A DNA stretch of 64,000 nucleotides from Halosimplex carlsbadense 2-9-1 (GTDB lineage Archaea > Halobacteriota > Halobacteria > Halobacteriales > Haloarculaceae): the NCBI RefSeq assembly GCF_000337455.1, contig NZ_AOIU01000005.1, positions 1 to 64,000 on the forward strand, read 5' to 3'. Positions 62,468 to 64,000 of the stretch are shown here, piece after piece. The notes under the pieces are model-generated. The model was not told the origin of the DNA. It saw nothing but the letters and a program-made list of their open reading frames with translations, and made no database searches. How positions within the stretch are numbered: the stretch's first letter is position 1; the number at the start of each line of letters is the position of its first letter. A program made the position numbers and the translations under genes.

Positions 62468-63261
62468 GCCAACCCCACCCCGACGACGGCGGCGAGGACG
62501 ACCAGCGCGAAGGCGGCGTCCGCGCGACCCAGCGGCGCGCTGTCGGTGGAGGGTCGCGGGCCGCCACCGCCGCCGCGAGCGCGGGCCGCGCGTTCGACGC
62601 GCTCGCCCCGTTCGACGCTCCGCAGGAGGAAGGTCCCGAGGAAGTTCCCCGAATCGCGCCAGGTCCGGCGCAGGTCCGGCTCGGCGACCGTCCGGCTCCG
62701 CCGGGCGCGGGCCATCCGTTCGAGTTCCGCGAAAAAGAGGAGGAGGTACCGGTAGGTGATCGCCAGCAGCGAGACGGCGATGACCGGCGCGCGCAGGCGG
62801 GCGAGCCCCCCCAGCAGGTCCGAGAAGCGCGTCGTCAACAGCAGCAGCGAGAGAAAGGCCACGCAGACGGCGACGCGGGCGGTGAAGACCGCGACGTACG
62901 CGACGCCGGCCGCCGAGAGCGGCGTCCCGGTGAGGGTGGGGCCGCCCATCAGCAGCGTCTGGGGCGCGACGGCGACGAGCGCGAACGCCGGCGGGCCGGC
63001 GACCCGACCCAGGAAGGTCCGCGCGGGGACGCGCGAGGCGACCGCGAGCGCGCCGGCCAGCACGGCCAGGACGGCGACTCCCTGGAGGTCCCGCCGTGTG
63101 ACGGTCAGCGCGACGAGCGCGACCAGGCCGACGAGCTTGACGCTCGGCGCGACGGCCTGCAGGAACCCCGAGCGGTCGGGCGCCTCCTCGGCGAGGAGGA
63201 ACCACCGGGCGCGCTCGGAGAGCCCGGCGAGCGTGCGGTCGAGCAGGTCGGTCCGGGCCAT
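62464..63261 (-). CDS. ECF transporter transmembrane protein CbiQ/NikQ
   Basis: A 265-aa T-component with about five to six TM helices (VKLVGLVALVALTVTRRDLQ, VAYVAVFTARVAVCVAFL, APVIAVSLLAITYRYLLLFF) and the coupling-helix region with an Arg-rich ARxRR-type motif (ERMARARRSRTV, then FLLRSVERGERVERAARARG) that contacts the ATPases. It overlaps the ATPase gene by four nucleotides and lies 13 bp after the PDGLE gene. Confidence 0.87.
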   Translation of the reverse strand: MARTDLLDRTLAGLSERARWFLLAEEAPDRSGFLQAVAPSVKLVGLVALVALTVTRRDLQGVAVLAVLAGALAVASRVPARTFLGRVAGPPAFALVAVAPQTLLMGGPTLTGTPLSAAGVAYVAVFTARVAVCVAFLSLLLLTTRFSDLLGGLARLRAPVIAVSLLAITYRYLLLFFAELERMARARRSRTVAEPDLRRTWRDSGNFLGTFLLRSVERGERVERAARARGGGGGPRPSTDSAPLGRADAAFALVVLAAVVGVGLA

Positions 63262-63274
63262 CTCGGTCGCCCGG

Positions 63275-63580
63275 TCACCGCGTCCCGTCGGCGTCGCTCC
63301 CGAGCGCGCGGCCGATCCCGAACGCGACGAGGAGAGTCAGGCCGGTCCCGACGAGCGCCGAGACGAGCGTGCCGGGCGCGGACCCCAGTCCGGGGACGCC
63401 GTACTCGGGGAGCGGCGCCAGTTCGACCGGCTCGGCGTCGTCGGTCGCGCCGGTCGCCTCGGCGGCCTTGTCCAGGGGCTCGGCGTAGCCGACCTGGCCG
63501 GCCGCCCAGCCGAAGACGGGCGCCAGCAGCGCGAGCACGACGAGGACCGCGACCGCTTTCGGGAACCAGTCGGGGGCCAT
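63275..63580 (-). CDS. PDGLE-domain small membrane protein (CbiN/NikN-like)
   Basis: A 101-aa protein with two TM helices (AVAVLVVLALLAPVFGWAAG; SALVGTGLTLLVAFGIGRAL) and an external loop EPLDKAAEATG ... ELAPLPEYGVPGLG. This is the PDGLE domain that takes the place of CbiN/NikN and is needed with CbiM for metal loading. The ATG at 63580 overlaps the cbiM stop (TGATG). Confidence 0.88.
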   Translation of the reverse strand: MAPDWFPKAVAVLVVLALLAPVFGWAAGQVGYAEPLDKAAEATGATDDAEPVELAPLPEYGVPGLGSAPGTLVSALVGTGLTLLVAFGIGRALGSDADGTR

Positions 63581-64000
63581 CAGGCGCTCACCTCGGGCGC
63601 GGCGGTCGGTCGCAGGTCCGGGCGGGCCCGCGCCAGGTAGCGGTAGACGACGGCCGTGATGGCGCCCTCGACCAGCCCGAGGACGAGGTGGCCGACGCCC
63701 ATGATCGCCAGCGTGGTCAGGAGTTCGTACTGGAACGCCGAGGAGAGGCCGAGCTGGAGCCCGGCGGTCAGCGCCCCGGCGGTGATGCCGAGCCAGCCGG
63801 CGGCGAAGGCCGCGCGAAACTCCCCGTAGGGGGCGACGGCGCGATAGACGGCGTAGCCGACGTACACTTCGACGACGGCCATGTTGAACACGTTCGCGCC
63901 GAGGACGACCAGCCCGCCGTCGCCGAACACGAGGGCCTGGATCGCGACGACCGTCGCGACGGCGAGGGCACCCAGATGGGGGCCGAGCAAGATTGCGGCG
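63580..64000 (-). CDS. CbiM/NikM substrate-binding membrane protein, N-terminus outside the window
   Basis: About 140 C-terminal residues of the S-component that binds Ni2+ or Co2+. Visible are AAILLGPHLGALAVATVVAI, LVFGDGGLVVLGANVFNMAV, VGYAVYRAV, AFAAGWLGITAGALTAGLQL and IMGVGHLVLGLVEGAITAVV, all matching CbiM (FGDGG and GHxxLGxxEGxIT). The N-terminal metal-binding His region lies beyond base 64000. Gene order cbiM-PDGLE-cbiQ-cbiO followed by urease supports a nickel importer. Confidence 0.9.
   Translation of the reverse strand, partial: AAILLGPHLGALAVATVVAIQALVFGDGGLVVLGANVFNMAVVEVYVGYAVYRAVAPYGEFRAAFAAGWLGITAGALTAGLQLGLSSAFQYELLTTLAIMGVGHLVLGLVEGAITAVVYRYLARARPDLRPTAAPEVSA

Overview
This is a 64 kb piece of a haloarchaeal (class Halobacteria) chromosome. 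Evidence: uniformly high GC, strongly acidic proteins, archaeal information-processing genes (L39e, L31e, aIF6, L18a/LX, prefoldin alpha, FtsY, aIF1, Sec61 beta), F420 genes, a bacterio-opsin-activator-type regulator and TATA boxes placed for leaderless transcripts. Family Haloarculaceae is plausible but not proven by the sequence. Bases 1-24 are not biological: they carry the 19-bp Tn5/Nextera mosaic end, so the left edge is a contig end with untrimmed adapter that truncates purQ. The right edge cuts a cbiM-type transporter gene.

Layout. 0-6 kb: purine synthesis genes (purQ partial, purS, purU, purC) mixed with two RecA/KaiC-fold proteins that lack a normal P-loop, a receiver-GAF protein and a CHY zinc-finger protein. 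6-14 kb: a Ca2+/Na+ antiporter-like protein, cofH (F420 synthesis), a wHTH membrane protein, a Bat-type regulator, a HAD hydrolase, npdG (F420:NADP oxidoreductase), an antitoxin/PIN pair, ribH, thioredoxin, secG. 14-22.5 kb: FAU-1 RNase, tandem secreted LVIVD-repeat paralogs, engB, a histidine kinase, aIF1. 22.6-26.9 kb: a MoxR-DUF58-transglutaminase operon. 26.9-27.7 kb: a gene-free region packed with hairpins, including a roughly 113-nt candidate structured RNA. 27.7-37.1 kb: zinc-ribbon protein, KDPG aldolase, cupin, AEC transporter, then a lipoprotein/membrane spermidine-synthase-like/DUF2617-like module and a pentapeptide-repeat protein fused to a K+-channel pore. 37.1-37.75 kb: a scar with two truncated genes (APH-like, PIN) and an 82-bp MITE-like inverted-repeat element.

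37.7-41.2 kb: a siroheme sulfite/nitrite reductase overlapping an FrhB-type F420 protein, which together look like a split version of F420-dependent sulfite reductase. 42-45.3 kb: the conserved archaeal cluster rpl39e-rpl31e-tif6-rpl18a-pfdA-ftsY. 45.4-53.6 kb: ZIP transporter, ThpR, a second DUF58 cluster without MoxR, a DUF368 transporter, an FG-GAP lipoprotein. 53.7-64 kb: one unidirectional nickel/urease locus, cbiM/nikM - PDGLE - cbiQ - cbiO, then ureB2-ureC2, then ureB1-ureC1-ureA-ureG-ureD-ureE-ureF. The urease beta and alpha subunits are present twice but gamma only once.

The strongest candidates for follow-up are the split F420/siroheme reductase operon, the duplicated ureBC with signs of gene conversion, the pentapeptide-repeat K+ channel, the hairpin cluster with a possible structured RNA, and the MITE next to the two broken genes.
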